Made by a program: the position numbers and the translations under genes
Shown: piece after piece, positions 9,490 through 18,493 of the stretch
Numbering within the stretch: the stretch's first letter is position 1
How the letters are laid out: each line of letters begins with the position of its first letter
Notes under the pieces: generated by a model
Seen by the model: the letters and a program-made list of their open reading frames with translations, nothing else
Told to the model about the DNA's origin: nothing
Databases searched by the model: none
Source: an uncultured Pelagibacteraceae bacterium
GTDB taxonomy: Bacteria > Pseudomonadota > Alphaproteobacteria > Pelagibacterales > Pelagibacteraceae
Direction of reading: 5' to 3'
Assembly: GCA_902587515.1 (NCBI GenBank)
Contig: CACILM010000001.1
Coordinates: 124,001-188,000 of the forward strand
Length of the DNA: 64,000 bases

Positions 9490-10340
9490 ATGCTGGAAAA
9501 AAGAGAGGTTTAGGTAGAGGACTATCTGCTCTATTCGGAGATACAGCTCCTAAGGAAAAAACGCCTGTAACAAATCAAAATAATATGGCTGCCATCGCCG
9601 ATTTAACACGTAACCCATATCAACCTAGACAAAATTTTAAAGAGGAAAAACTTGAAGAATTAGCTAATTCTATAAGAAAAAACGGGATTATACAGCCAAT
9701 AGCAGTAAGACCAAGTAAATCCAGCCTTGGAAAATACGAAATAGTAGCAGGTGAGAGAAGATGGCTCGCAGCCCAAAGAGCAGGCTTACATGAAATCCCA
9801 ATTACGATACTGGATTTATCAGATGTTGAGTCTTTAGAAGTTGCAATTGTTGAGAATATCCAAAGAGATGATTTAAACCCGATTGAAGAAGCAAAGGGAT
9901 ATAAAAGATTAAATGAAGAATTTAAATATGATCACGAGAGTATCTCAAAATTAATGTCAAAAAGTAGAAGTCATATAAGCAATACTTTAAGACTTTTAAC
10001 TCTTCCAAGTGATGTAATTTCGATGCTTGAAGAAGGTTCTTTAACGTCCGGTCAAGCTAGACCATTAATTGGAATATCAAATGCTTCATCTATCGCCGAG
10101 GAAATAGTTTCTAAAAATTATAGTGCTAGAAAAGTTGAGTATCTTGTTAGAACTAAAAAGGGTGGCAAAATTGTAAAAAAAATAGATTCAAATATTTTAA
10201 AAACTCAGGAAAGATTGCAAAAAATTCTTGGCCTGAAAGTAAATATCACTAACAAAAAAAATAATTCAGGAAAGATTTCTATTGAATATAAAGATTTAGA
10301 CCAGTTCGAGTTAATTTCTGATTTACTTACGAAGCATTAG
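9486..10340 (+). CDS. parB: Chromosome partitioning protein ParB (Spo0J)
   Basis: 284 aa. The N-terminal ParA-activating segment KKRGLGRGLSALFGD is present. The CTP-binding N domain has NPYQPRQNF, GIIQPIAVRP, GERRWLAAQRAG and ENIQRDDLNPIEEA; the central helix-turn-helix (about LMSKSRSHISNTLRLL) reads parS; the C-terminal dimerization domain ends the protein. Such ParB proteins load at parS and spread as CTP-dependent clamps. The two parS-like sites just upstream fit. Its 3' end overlaps convergent holA by 14 bp. Confidence 0.96.
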   Translation: MNAGKKRGLGRGLSALFGDTAPKEKTPVTNQNNMAAIADLTRNPYQPRQNFKEEKLEELANSIRKNGIIQPIAVRPSKSSLGKYEIVAGERRWLAAQRAGLHEIPITILDLSDVESLEVAIVENIQRDDLNPIEEAKGYKRLNEEFKYDHESISKLMSKSRSHISNTLRLLTLPSDVISMLEEGSLTSGQARPLIGISNASSIAEEIVSKNYSARKVEYLVRTKKGGKIVKKIDSNILKTQERLQKILGLKVNITNKKNNSGKISIEYKDLDQFELISDLLTKH

Positions 10341-11313
10341 CTAACTCACACATATCGATTAATAATTTTTTAATTAGTATATGTTTATCTATAGATGAAT
10401 TACTTTTAATTTTAATTTCTAAGTTATACGTATCTCTCATCATTAATTTTATTTTTTTCTGATTCCATACTTTAGCTTGAGAAATAAGATTTGGTTTATC
10501 TTTCCAAAATACTGGGGGTTTTAAATTACTAACTGCTTTTTCAATATTGCTATGATTATTGTGTACTTCCAGCAGTTTTCCTAGTCTTTTATTAATAGAA
10601 TTAAGGTAAAGAATATTTTTTTCTTTTTCTAATATTGTATCACTCAACAATTTATTGGTATTTTTCCTATTTCCTAAAAATGCAGCATCCCTAAGTTTAT
10701 CAAAATTGTCGTTGCTTTTTATATTTAAAAGTTGCTCTAGTTTTTCGCTGTCTAAAACTTTGTTGTTAAAAAGACACAAAATCTTTTCTAGTTCATTATT
10801 CAATTTCGCTCTGTCTAAACTACAATTTTCTACAATCATGTTTACGTTTTGCGATGTAACTCCTTTAAAATCTTTCAATCTTGTTAAAACTATTTTTTTA
10901 AGAGTCGCTTCGTTATCTTCGTAACAGGGGACCACAAAATAGCTATTGGATATTTCTAAATAATTTCTTAATTTCGACTTTTTATCTAACACTCCTGCAA
11001 ATAAATATATCCGAGCTTCAAACTGAGTTTCTTCTGCCTCTTGTATCAGACCAATAATTTTATCACTGGCTTGATCAATGAAAATTATTTTTTCTTCTTC
11101 AAATAAACTGTTGTTACTTAATTCTCTTAAAAGAATTTTATTATTTTTTAAGATTTCTTCCTCATTAAATCTAATAATTTTAGTATTTTTACTAAATTCC
11201 TTAATTAATCGTTTAAGCTCATTTATTAATCCTAGATTTTCACCGTAAATTAAATTTATTTTTTTGTTAAGTTTGTTAATTTCTTGCTCTATTAAATAAC
11301 TTTTAAAAATCAT
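10327..11313 (-). CDS. holA: DNA polymerase III delta subunit
   Basis: 328 aa, close to the E. coli delta length. The N-terminus KINLIYGENLGLINELKRLI and the later LFEEEKIIFIDQASDKI follow the HolA pattern (AAA-fold without Walker motifs). Delta opens the beta clamp in the clamp loader. Identification rests on overall pattern and on the leuS-lptE-holA order, which is conserved in Proteobacteria. The start overlaps the end of lptE by 11 nt. Confidence 0.87.
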   Translation of the reverse strand: MIFKSYLIEQEINKLNKKINLIYGENLGLINELKRLIKEFSKNTKIIRFNEEEILKNNKILLRELSNNSLFEEEKIIFIDQASDKIIGLIQEAEETQFEARIYLFAGVLDKKSKLRNYLEISNSYFVVPCYEDNEATLKKIVLTRLKDFKGVTSQNVNMIVENCSLDRAKLNNELEKILCLFNNKVLDSEKLEQLLNIKSNDNFDKLRDAAFLGNRKNTNKLLSDTILEKEKNILYLNSINKRLGKLLEVHNNHSNIEKAVSNLKPPVFWKDKPNLISQAKVWNQKKIKLMMRDTYNLEIKIKSNSSIDKHILIKKLLIDMCELANAS

Positions 11314-11767
11314 TAGCTCTTAGTATTAGTTCATCTACAATGTCGTCTGCAATACTTTCCGACAATGTCTTAATCAATTTTTTTTCGCTATTTAAAGTTT
11401 GAGAATAACGATTTGAAACTGTGTAGCTTCCATTTTTAGTGATAACAAATTTTCCGTTTTTATTCGATTGGTATTCGATTGATGCGTTCAAGTAAATTTC
11501 AAATTTCGTAATTTCATTTTTAATATTTCTTTCCTTTATGGTTTTAGTTTTTTTTAAATCTACATTTAAGTCAATTACATTACTTTTATTATTTTTAGAA
11601 TATATCATCAGCTTATTCTTAATTATATAACCAATTCTATTGTCACCGGTTGTGGAAATATCAGATAAGGTAAAATTAATAAGTTCTGATTGGTTAACAA
11701 CTTTAAAACCACAACCTGCAATTAATGAAACTAAAAGAATATATTTAAATAGATTTGATATTTTCAT
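11303..11767 (-). CDS. lptE: LPS-assembly lipoprotein LptE-like
   Basis: 154 aa with a lipoprotein signal: hydrophobic stretch [13 protein letters not shown] with lipobox LIAGC, lipidation at Cys19. The mature part ([15 protein letters not shown], then a run of beta strands and [17 protein letters not shown]) matches the small LptE/RlpB fold that plugs LptD in the outer membrane. Primary sequence is weakly conserved, so the leuS-lptE-holA position is important support. It overlaps leuS by 4 nt. Confidence 0.82.
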   Translation of the reverse strand: MKISNLFKYILLVSLIAGCGFKVVNQSELINFTLSDISTTGDNRIGYIIKNKLMIYSKNNKSNVIDLNVDLKKTKTIKERNIKNEITKFEIYLNASIEYQSNKNGKFVITKNGSYTVSNRYSQTLNSEKKLIKTLSESIADDIVDELILRANDF

Positions 11768-14289
11768 TGTAAAAGAATGTAATTAATTATTTTATTTTTA
11801 ACAAAAATTGTTTTAACTATTTTATTTTGATCTAAATGCTTTTTGGCTTTTGAAGATTGTTTAATTAATTTAGTAATGCTTTCTTCATCCATATTTTTTT
11901 TTATATTTATCACATCTTTTGTTTTGCCGTTTATTTGTACTGCTAATTTAACTTCATCTACAACATTTTTTTTATCAATTTTCGGCCATTCATCATAATT
12001 TTCACAATTTAAAAATTCTAAGCATTCATGTGATAAATGGGGTGTAAAGGGCATCATTAATTTCATCATCTTTATGATGCTATTTTTTATTGTTTTATTA
12101 CTTATATCAGTATTTAAATGACCATTAAAAAAATTATACATTTCATAGAAATGTGCGATGGAGACATTAAATCTAAAATTCTCAATTGTTTCATCAATCT
12201 TTACAATAAGGCTGTTTATTCCCAATTCAAATTTTTTATCTAAATCTTTATTTATTTTATTCTCTTTTCTAAGTGTGATTTGATAATTTAAGTTCCAAAT
12301 TTTTTGTAAAAATTTGTTAGCAGATGAGACACCAGTGTCTGACCATTGAACGTCTTTTTCAGGAGGGCTATCAGATAGAATAAACCATCTTACCGAGTCA
12401 GCGCCATACTGATTAATCATTGTTTCTGGATCAATCGTATTTTTTTTCGATTTAGACATTGACTCTGGAGGGCCGACTAAAACTTTAGTTTTGTCTTTTA
12501 TTTTAATAAATTTTTTCTCCTCTATTTTTGAAACTTCATTTGGATACAGCCAATTCCCCTTTTCATCTTTATAAGTTTCATGACAAACCATCCCTTGAGT
12601 AAATAAATTTTTAAAAGGCTCATTTAAATCAATATTTTTGTTAAATTTATTGATCCCTTTTGTAAAAAACCTTGAATAAAGCAAGTGAAGTATAGCATGT
12701 TCTATTCCCCCAATATATTGATCTACCGGCATCCAATAATTGATTTTTTTTTCATCAAATGGAGAAGAACCGTGATTAGGAGAACAAAATCTAAGAAAAT
12801 ACCATGAAGAGTCAACAAAAGTATCTAATGTATCTGTTTCCCTTAAAGCCTTTTTTCCTGTTTTTTTATCTATTGTATTTTTCCAAGTTGGATGATTTTC
12901 TAGAGGGTTTCCTTTTGATTTTAAATCTATATCTTCTGGCAGTTCTATTGGTAATTCACTTTTATCAACTGGTGTTATTGTTCCATCTTCAAGATAAATC
13001 ATTGGAATGGGACACCCCCAATATCTTTGTCTAGATATTCCCCAATCTTTAAGTCTGAAAAGAGTCTTTCTTTTTCCTAATTTCTTTTGTTCAATTTCCT
13101 TAATAATTTTTTCTTTTGCCTCTGAAATATTTAAGCCATCGAGAAATTCAGAATTTATTATCTTTCCATTACCAATGTAAGCTTCAAGGAGAATATCTTT
13201 GTTTCCTTTAGATGAGTCATCGGCAACAACTCTTGTTATGTTGAGATTATATTTCTTTGCAAAATCAAAATCTCTTTGATCGTGAGCTGGACATCCGAAT
13301 ATTGCACCAGTTCCATAGTCCATTAAAACAAAATTAGCGAAATAAACAGGAATTTTTTTATCAGTAGAGAACGGATGATTTACAAACAACCCTGTTTCAT
13401 ATCCTATTTTTTCAGCATTTGCTAATGCTTCTTCAGTTGTTCCGGTTTTACCACACTCATCTTTAAATTTTTGAAAATCTTTTTTTTTTACAAAATCAGC
13501 ACTCAAAGGGTGATCGACAGATAATGCTAAAAAACTTGCTCCGAATATTGTATCTGGCCTAGTTGTAAATATTTTTATTTTTTTATTATTCTCAGAAAGT
13601 TGAAAATCTATTTCACATCCATAGGATTTCCCAATCCAATTTTTTTGCATTAATTTTACTTTATCTGGCCATCCATCTAGTTTTTCAAGATCTTCTAAAA
13701 GTTCATTTGAAAATTTTGTAATGCTGAAAAACCACTGAGATAATTTTTTTCTTTCCACAATAGCATTTGATCTCCAACCTCGGCCATTGATAACTTGCTC
13801 ATTTGCTAAAACTGTATTTTCTATTGGATCCCAATTAACATACGTTTCTTTTCTTGAAACTAACCCTTGATTATAAAAATCTATAAAAATTTCTTGTTGA
13901 TGTTTATAATATTCTTTATCACAAGTAGCTATTTCCAAGTCCCAATCTATTGAAAGTCCTAGTAATTTCAGCTGTTTTTTCATTGTTTGAATATTTTTAT
14001 ATGTCCATTCTTTCGGGTGCAGATTGTTTTGTTTCGAAGCATTTTCTGCAGGCAATCCAAATGCATCCCATCCCATCGGGTGTAGAACATTAAATCCATT
14101 TAAATATTTATAACGAGCAATTACATCTCCAATAGTGTAATTCCGAACGTGGCCCATATGAATTTTACCTGAAGGATAAGGAAACATTTCCAAACAATAG
14201 AATTTTTGTCCTTTTGGTTTTAAAAGTTTGAATTTAGAGAACCTATTTTGCCATTTTTTTTCAACAGCTTGAAAATTTACTCTTTCCAT
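11764..14289 (-). CDS. leuS: Leucyl-tRNA synthetase
   Basis: 841 aa class I synthetase. The HIGH motif is present as [14 protein letters not shown] (HMGH about residues 44-47) and the KMSKS motif as [13 protein letters not shown] (about residue 611). The editing domain is visible between them, with [12 protein letters not shown] and [14 protein letters not shown], which proofreads misacylated tRNA. The anticodon-binding helical domain and the small C-terminal domain ([14 protein letters not shown]) complete it. The gene starts at the base where the DUF3576 gene stops (TAATG), so the two are coupled. Confidence 0.98.
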   Translation of the reverse strand: MERVNFQAVEKKWQNRFSKFKLLKPKGQKFYCLEMFPYPSGKIHMGHVRNYTIGDVIARYKYLNGFNVLHPMGWDAFGLPAENASKQNNLHPKEWTYKNIQTMKKQLKLLGLSIDWDLEIATCDKEYYKHQQEIFIDFYNQGLVSRKETYVNWDPIENTVLANEQVINGRGWRSNAIVERKKLSQWFFSITKFSNELLEDLEKLDGWPDKVKLMQKNWIGKSYGCEIDFQLSENNKKIKIFTTRPDTIFGASFLALSVDHPLSADFVKKKDFQKFKDECGKTGTTEEALANAEKIGYETGLFVNHPFSTDKKIPVYFANFVLMDYGTGAIFGCPAHDQRDFDFAKKYNLNITRVVADDSSKGNKDILLEAYIGNGKIINSEFLDGLNISEAKEKIIKEIEQKKLGKRKTLFRLKDWGISRQRYWGCPIPMIYLEDGTITPVDKSELPIELPEDIDLKSKGNPLENHPTWKNTIDKKTGKKALRETDTLDTFVDSSWYFLRFCSPNHGSSPFDEKKINYWMPVDQYIGGIEHAILHLLYSRFFTKGINKFNKNIDLNEPFKNLFTQGMVCHETYKDEKGNWLYPNEVSKIEEKKFIKIKDKTKVLVGPPESMSKSKKNTIDPETMINQYGADSVRWFILSDSPPEKDVQWSDTGVSSANKFLQKIWNLNYQITLRKENKINKDLDKKFELGINSLIVKIDETIENFRFNVSIAHFYEMYNFFNGHLNTDISNKTIKNSIIKMMKLMMPFTPHLSHECLEFLNCENYDEWPKIDKKNVVDEVKLAVQINGKTKDVINIKKNMDEESITKLIKQSSKAKKHLDQNKIVKTIFVKNKIINYILLQ

Positions 14290-14819
14290 TATTTCTTTTT
14301 ATTTTTCTTCTTATCTTCTTTTTCTAATTTTGCTGCTGTTTTTACAATCGATGTTAAAAGTTCGTTACTGATTTCATTATTTCCTAATCTAGTTATTACA
14401 CAATTTGTAGAACTAGTGCATTTTTTTTTATGAACGATAATTTTTAAATTATCTGACCTAATCTCATTAGATAAAAATCTTATACTTATTTTAATTGACT
14501 CATCTGCATTATTTTCAGAATACCAATCTGTTATAATCATACCACCCGAGTAATCCACCGTTGATAATGGTAAGAAATCCAAAATCTCTAACGATGCTCT
14601 CCACATTGGATTTGAAGTGCTAAATTCATAATTGGTTGATCCTCTTTTTTTTACAAGACCTCCTATGCTCACACCTCTTCCCTCTTCAACATTCTTTCTT
14701 GCTTTGGCTTGAGCACCATCAGGCATCTGTCTTTGATCAACCTTCTTGTACATACCGCAGGAGTTAAGAACAACTAGGTTCAACACTACAAAAATTGTTA
14801 AAAATCGTTTTAAAATCAT
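14289..14819 (-). CDS. DUF3576 lipoprotein
   Basis: 176 aa. The N-terminus [22 protein letters not shown] is a lipoprotein signal with Cys21 as the likely lipid site. The body ([41 protein letters not shown]) matches the DUF3576 family, found upstream of leuS in many Alphaproteobacteria. The function is unknown; a periplasmic or outer-membrane role is inferred from the lipobox and from the neighbouring leuS-lptE genes. The C-terminus is a basic Lys-rich tail. Confidence 0.85.
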   Translation of the reverse strand: MILKRFLTIFVVLNLVVLNSCGMYKKVDQRQMPDGAQAKARKNVEEGRGVSIGGLVKKRGSTNYEFSTSNPMWRASLEILDFLPLSTVDYSGGMIITDWYSENNADESIKISIRFLSNEIRSDNLKIIVHKKKCTSSTNCVITRLGNNEISNELLTSIVKTAAKLEKEDKKKNKKK

Positions 14820-15052
14820 TATAATTTAAAAAAAATGTTGGTAATTTTGATAATATATATCAATTTAAAAAAGTGAAAGTTATTTAAATATTGTTGAAAA
14901 ATCTACCTTTTAAGACCAATTGTTGTATTTTTGCCACTACTCATCAGAATTATCGTTTTTAGGCAGCAAAAAGCACATAAATATTGAACTTTTTGATAGA
15001 AAGGCTTGTTTAATAATAATTATTAAATCAAACGTAAACAATAAGGAAAAAT
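14820..15052. other. Spacer with divergent promoters of the DUF3576-leuS operon and the porin gene
   Basis: This 233-bp AT-rich stretch is the largest gene-free region of the window and separates two divergent transcription units. No ORF, tRNA or known riboswitch pattern was recognised. A weak -35-like TTGAAC at 14984 lies upstream of the porin, but the -10 element is not clear. The long leader is consistent with a highly expressed gene. A 19-bp palindrome lies close to the porin start (listed separately), and AAGGA before the ATG is the likely ribosome binding site. Confidence 0.5.
15009..15027. repeat. 19-bp perfect palindrome in the porin leader
   Basis: TTTAATAAT-A-ATTATTAAA is a perfect inverted repeat around a single central base, ending 25 nt before the porin ATG. 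It is pure A/T, so a stable RNA hairpin is unlikely; an operator or a chance palindrome in AT-rich DNA are both possible. Confidence 0.5.
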
Positions 15053-16141
15053 ATGAAAAATATACTTAAAACAATTGCCGTTTTAGTTTCTGCTTCATTG
15101 ATTTCTGTAAGTGCAAAAGCTGGTGAGTTATCAGTAACTGGTTCAGCTAAATTCTCTTACATGACACATGGTGGTAACGATACCGGTAAAGCAATGGGTA
15201 TTTCAAATGAACTTAACTTCACAGCTTCAGGCGAGATGGACAACGGGTTCACATGGAAATACCACACTGAGTTAGATCCTGCTGATGGCGGTGCTGCATC
15301 AAACGATGATACAGCAATCGTAATCGGAATGGGTGACTTAGGTACAGTAGGTTTATATGACGCTGAAGGCGGACTATCTACTGAATTAGGTTGGGGAATT
15401 GGTGCTATGGGAGTTGGTGCTGACTACGCAAACACTATGACGAATATTGGTCGTGGTTATGACGTGTCTTCTGACCCACATGTAACTTACACAACAGCAG
15501 CTGGAATGTTACCATTTGGTATCCAAGCAGCTATAGGTTATGCGCCTAATACCGCAGACGGTCAAAGTAACAGTTACAAAGCTGGTGGAGCACAAGCTGA
15601 CTCAGACGCAGACGGCTCAACTGCTACACAGTACAAATTAACTGCTAGCCCGATTGACGGTTTAAAAATTGGAGCTGACTATTACGAAGTAGGTAATCAA
15701 TCTTCAATAGTATCACAAGCTAAATCAGGCGGTAACATTTACGCTCAATACGCAATGGGTAACTTTAAAGTTGGTTACACTAGAGGTAAGTTAGAGCCAG
15801 CGAAAACAACTGACAAGTACGGTACAGACACTGCTGATACAGCTACGGCTTTAGGTGGTGATGCGTATGAATCAGATGGTATTGGTATAGAATTCGCAGT
15901 AAACGACCAATTGTCATTATCAATCTCTGAAGAAGACTTTACTAGAGTAGCGAAAACAATGGCGGAAACGGCGTCAACGAACTCTAGATCTGAAGTAACT
16001 TCTAGCCAAACAACAATTATGGCAGCATACAATATTGGTGGTGCTACACTTGGTTTGTCATTAGTTGATACAGATAATTCTGACTACACAGCAAACAGAG
16101 ATGAAACAAAAACAATTTTATCTCTAGCATTGGAATTCTAA
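15053..16141 (+). CDS. Major outer-membrane porin
   Basis: 362 aa. A clear signal peptide (hydrophobic core AVLVSASLISVSAKA, cleavage after Ala23) precedes a beta-barrel protein starting GELSVTGSAKFSYMTHGG, with Gly/Asp/Thr-rich loops, alternating amphipathic strands and a C-terminal Phe (SLALEF), the usual outer-membrane targeting signal. It fits the general Gram-negative porin family seen in SAR11. Codon usage looks richer in G/C-ending codons than the neighbouring genes, which, with its own leader and a strong terminator, suggests high expression. The solute specificity cannot be told from sequence. Confidence 0.9.
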   Translation: MKNILKTIAVLVSASLISVSAKAGELSVTGSAKFSYMTHGGNDTGKAMGISNELNFTASGEMDNGFTWKYHTELDPADGGAASNDDTAIVIGMGDLGTVGLYDAEGGLSTELGWGIGAMGVGADYANTMTNIGRGYDVSSDPHVTYTTAAGMLPFGIQAAIGYAPNTADGQSNSYKAGGAQADSDADGSTATQYKLTASPIDGLKIGADYYEVGNQSSIVSQAKSGGNIYAQYAMGNFKVGYTRGKLEPAKTTDKYGTDTADTATALGGDAYESDGIGIEFAVNDQLSLSISEEDFTRVAKTMAETASTNSRSEVTSSQTTIMAAYNIGGATLGLSLVDTDNSDYTANRDETKTILSLALEF

Positions 16142-16160
16142 GAATTCTAATTGTTTAATA

Positions 16161-16733
16161 TTAAAAAAGCCGGTCAATTATGACCGGCTTTTTTTTTATC
16201 TCTGAAAACATTACAAAACCACTAGAATTTAACATTTTAAGTTTGTTTAAATTTACTAAACGGATGCCTCCTAGTGGGATTAATTTATTATTATTAGATA
16301 TGTTTAAAAGATTGAATTTTACAATGCCCAAAAAGTCTTTTTTGAACTTATAAGACGTTTCAAATAATCTTGAAAAAATTATTTCAGAACAGCCTTGTAA
16401 TTTTTTAATCAAAATTTCTTTCCTATTATGTGCAGACCCAATAATTCGCAAGTTGAAATTTTTACAGTTAGTAAAATTTAATTTAAAATTACTTGCAGAT
16501 ATATATATTCCATCAGCTTTAAGAAATTTACAAAGATGTACGTCATTTGCTATAAAAAACCTAATTTTTTTTATCTTACAAATTTTCCTAAAATTAGATA
16601 ATTCCGAGATTTTATCTTCAGGTTTTTTATTTCTATAGATTATACTGATTTTATCTGATTTTTTTATGTTACTTAACTGAATATCTTTGATACTTTCAAT
16701 AATAAAAAAATATTTTTTTTTTAATATAACCAT
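16161..16733 (-). CDS. Thiamine-phosphate synthase family protein (ThiE/TenI-like)
   Basis: 190 aa. The segments ISIIYRNK, FFIANDVHLCKFLKADGIYIS, IGSAHNRKEI, EIIFSRLFETSYK and IPLGGI follow the ThiE TIM-barrel in order (YR, ND, ADGVH, S-H, F-T-K, GGI). ThiE couples the pyrimidine and thiazole moieties to thiamine phosphate. Several positions are altered (an S-A-H segment, and SRLFETSYK instead of the usual GP-F-T-TK loop), so a diverged ThiE or a TenI-like protein is possible. The only usable start is the ATG at 16733, which abuts the yggS ATG on the other strand as CATATG. The last residues are encoded by the terminator hairpin. Confidence 0.7.
   Translation of the reverse strand: MVILKKKYFFIIESIKDIQLSNIKKSDKISIIYRNKKPEDKISELSNFRKICKIKKIRFFIANDVHLCKFLKADGIYISASNFKLNFTNCKNFNLRIIGSAHNRKEILIKKLQGCSEIIFSRLFETSYKFKKDFLGIVKFNLLNISNNNKLIPLGGIRLVNLNKLKMLNSSGFVMFSEIKKKPVIIDRLF
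16163..16197. terminator. Bidirectional intrinsic terminator shared by porin and thiE
   Basis: AAAAAAGCCGGTCA-ATTA-TGACCGGCTTTTTT: a GC-rich 8-bp stem extended by A/T pairs, a 4-nt loop, and a T-run of nine. It follows the porin stop by about 20 nt and works symmetrically for the convergent thiE. It also lies inside the thiE reading frame and encodes its final residues and stop codon. Confidence 0.93.
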
Positions 16734-17384
16734 ATGAACATCATAATTGATAGATTTAACAAAATAAAAGCCAATATAGACGAAATCAAGCCAAAAAAGA
16801 AAATCAAGATAGTTGCAATAAGTAAAACTTTTGATTTAAATCATATTAAGCCTTTGATAGACCACGGTCATGATCATTTTGGTGAGAATAAAGTTCAAGA
16901 AGCGTTTTCTAAATGGCAGGAAATAAAAAATCTTAAAAAGAATTTAAAGTTACATATGGTTGGAAAGCTTCAAAGTAATAAGGCTAAAAATGCAGTTGAA
17001 ATTTTTGATTATATTCATTCTTTAGACAATCAAAAACTTGCTGATATTCTCTCAAAAAGTCAAAAAAATATAAACAAATCACTTAAATACTTTATCCAAG
17101 TGAATATTGGAAACGAACTTCAAAAATCAGGGATTAGCGTAAATGAATTAGACCCTTTTTATACCTATTGTACTCAAGAAATTAAACTCAATGTAATTGG
17201 TTTAATGATAATCCCACCTAACGATGGGCAAACAACAAAATATTTTAAGTCTATTGAAGAAATAAATAATTCTTTTGCTTTGAATGAGCTGAGTATGGGA
17301 ATGTCTGCAGATTATTTAGAAGCTATAAAGTATAGCGCAACATTTGTAAGAATAGGAAGCTCTATTTTTGGATCAAGAACTTAA
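16734..17384 (+). CDS. yggS: YggS-family pyridoxal-phosphate homeostasis protein
   Basis: 216 aa. The PLP-binding lysine lies in KIVAISKTFDL (Lys31), and the family blocks HFGENKVQEA, HMVGKLQSNKAK, QVNIGNELQKSG and GMSADYLEAI are present. YggS/PROSC proteins bind PLP without known enzymatic activity and buffer the cofactor pool. The ATG is directly adjacent to the thiE start on the opposite strand, leaving no spacer, so its promoter must lie within thiE. Its end overlaps convergent ykuD by 4 nt. Confidence 0.93.
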   Translation: MNIIIDRFNKIKANIDEIKPKKKIKIVAISKTFDLNHIKPLIDHGHDHFGENKVQEAFSKWQEIKNLKKNLKLHMVGKLQSNKAKNAVEIFDYIHSLDNQKLADILSKSQKNINKSLKYFIQVNIGNELQKSGISVNELDPFYTYCTQEIKLNVIGLMIIPPNDGQTTKYFKSIEEINNSFALNELSMGMSADYLEAIKYSATFVRIGSSIFGSRT

Positions 17385-17872
17385 AGAATTTTTACCAAAG
17401 TATTTTTGTTGACTCTACAAGCTAGTTTTTTGATGTCATTTCTTTTTATAGCTATACAGCCTCGAGTAGCAGAATAATTTCTTTTTGCTATGTGTATAAA
17501 AATTGCACTACCTTTATTTTTTTTCACCGGATTAGTATTAAAATTTAAAATAAATATAACGTCATAAATACCGTCTTTTCTATAAAGTTTTTCAAAATTA
17601 AATTTAAATGGTAGTTTAACTAATTGATTATATTTTTTTGATTTTGGGTCATCACACCATACCATTTTCTTATTAATGGCTTTTTTTCTAAGTTTTGTAA
17701 TTAAATTTTTAATTTTGTCTCGTCTATAAAGTATACCTTTTATTTTATAGGTTCCTCTCGGGGTTATAAGGTCACCTTCTTTTTTTTTGGCACCAATTCC
17801 TCTTTTACCTAAAGCACATTTTACTTTATAGTTATTATAAATTAGTGATTTGTTTTTAATTAATATATGCAT
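17381..17872 (-). CDS. L,D-transpeptidase YkuD-domain protein without signal peptide
   Basis: 163 aa made of a single YkuD domain. The catalytic region is FIHIAKRNYSATRGCIAI, with the conserved His and the nucleophilic Cys in RGCIA; upstream GDLITPRGTYKI matches the domain's TP-G motif. YkuD enzymes form 3-3 crosslinks in peptidoglycan or attach proteins to it. No signal peptide or membrane helix is visible, and the frame offers no other start, as in a known alphaproteobacterial subgroup. The start codon overlaps that of the divergent regulator within ATGCAT. Confidence 0.85.
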   Translation of the reverse strand: MHILIKNKSLIYNNYKVKCALGKRGIGAKKKEGDLITPRGTYKIKGILYRRDKIKNLITKLRKKAINKKMVWCDDPKSKKYNQLVKLPFKFNFEKLYRKDGIYDVIFILNFNTNPVKKNKGSAIFIHIAKRNYSATRGCIAIKRNDIKKLACRVNKNTLVKIL

Positions 17873-18493
17873 AAATTAAATATATTTATTTTTGGTCCAG
17901 ATAACTTTATTTCTACATTTAACGAACTTGCACCATATTTAAAGTTTAACATTTTTTCATCTGAAAAAATATTATCTTCCTCAAGTAAAAGTAATTTACA
18001 TAGCGTCATTTACCATCAGGATACATCTCACGATAGTCAATTAAAAGAAATATTAAAAAAATATAAGTGTTTAAAAATATTAGCAACAAACAAAGACTAT
18101 AAATTATCTAATGATTATGATCATATTCTTAAACTGCCTACAACGATTGAAGAAATAAACAAAATGATAGAGGGAAGTGCTGCAAAAAATGAATTTGCTA
18201 AAAATTCTTCCATATCTATTAAAGATTACAAATTAGATAAAAATGAAAAAAAATTAATAAAAGACAATAAAGCTATAATCTTAACTGAGAAAGAAGTTCA
18301 ACTATTAGAAGTCTTATTGAATAAAAAAAAAGCAGTTTCAAAGGACGATATATTGAATCTTGTTTGGCAATACTCCGCAGAATCAGATACCCATACTGTT
18401 GAAACACATATATATAGATTAAGAAAAAAAATTAGCGAAAAATTTCTTGATGAGGAGTTTATATTTAATAATAAAAAAGGTTATTACCTTTGA
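17867..18493 (+). CDS. OmpR-type winged-helix regulator with degenerate receiver domain
   Basis: 208 aa. The C-terminal domain (from about residue 140) is an OmpR/PhoB winged helix: ILTEKEVQLLEVLL, AVSKDDILNLVW, THTVETHIYRLRKKI, and KKGYYL at the end. The N-terminal ~110 residues resemble a receiver (NIFIFGPDN for strand 1, DHILKLPTTIEEI for strand 5 and helix 5), but the usual acidic pair after strand 1 is missing and no clear phospho-Asp is present, so regulation by something other than phosphorylation is inferred. No sensor kinase is nearby. The last codons overlap the TTG of arfA (TTGA), implying translational coupling. It starts head to head with ykuD with a 6-nt overlap. Target genes are unknown. 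Confidence 0.82.
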   Translation: MHKLNIFIFGPDNFISTFNELAPYLKFNIFSSEKILSSSSKSNLHSVIYHQDTSHDSQLKEILKKYKCLKILATNKDYKLSNDYDHILKLPTTIEEINKMIEGSAAKNEFAKNSSISIKDYKLDKNEKKLIKDNKAIILTEKEVQLLEVLLNKKKAVSKDDILNLVWQYSAESDTHTVETHIYRLRKKISEKFLDEEFIFNNKKGYYL

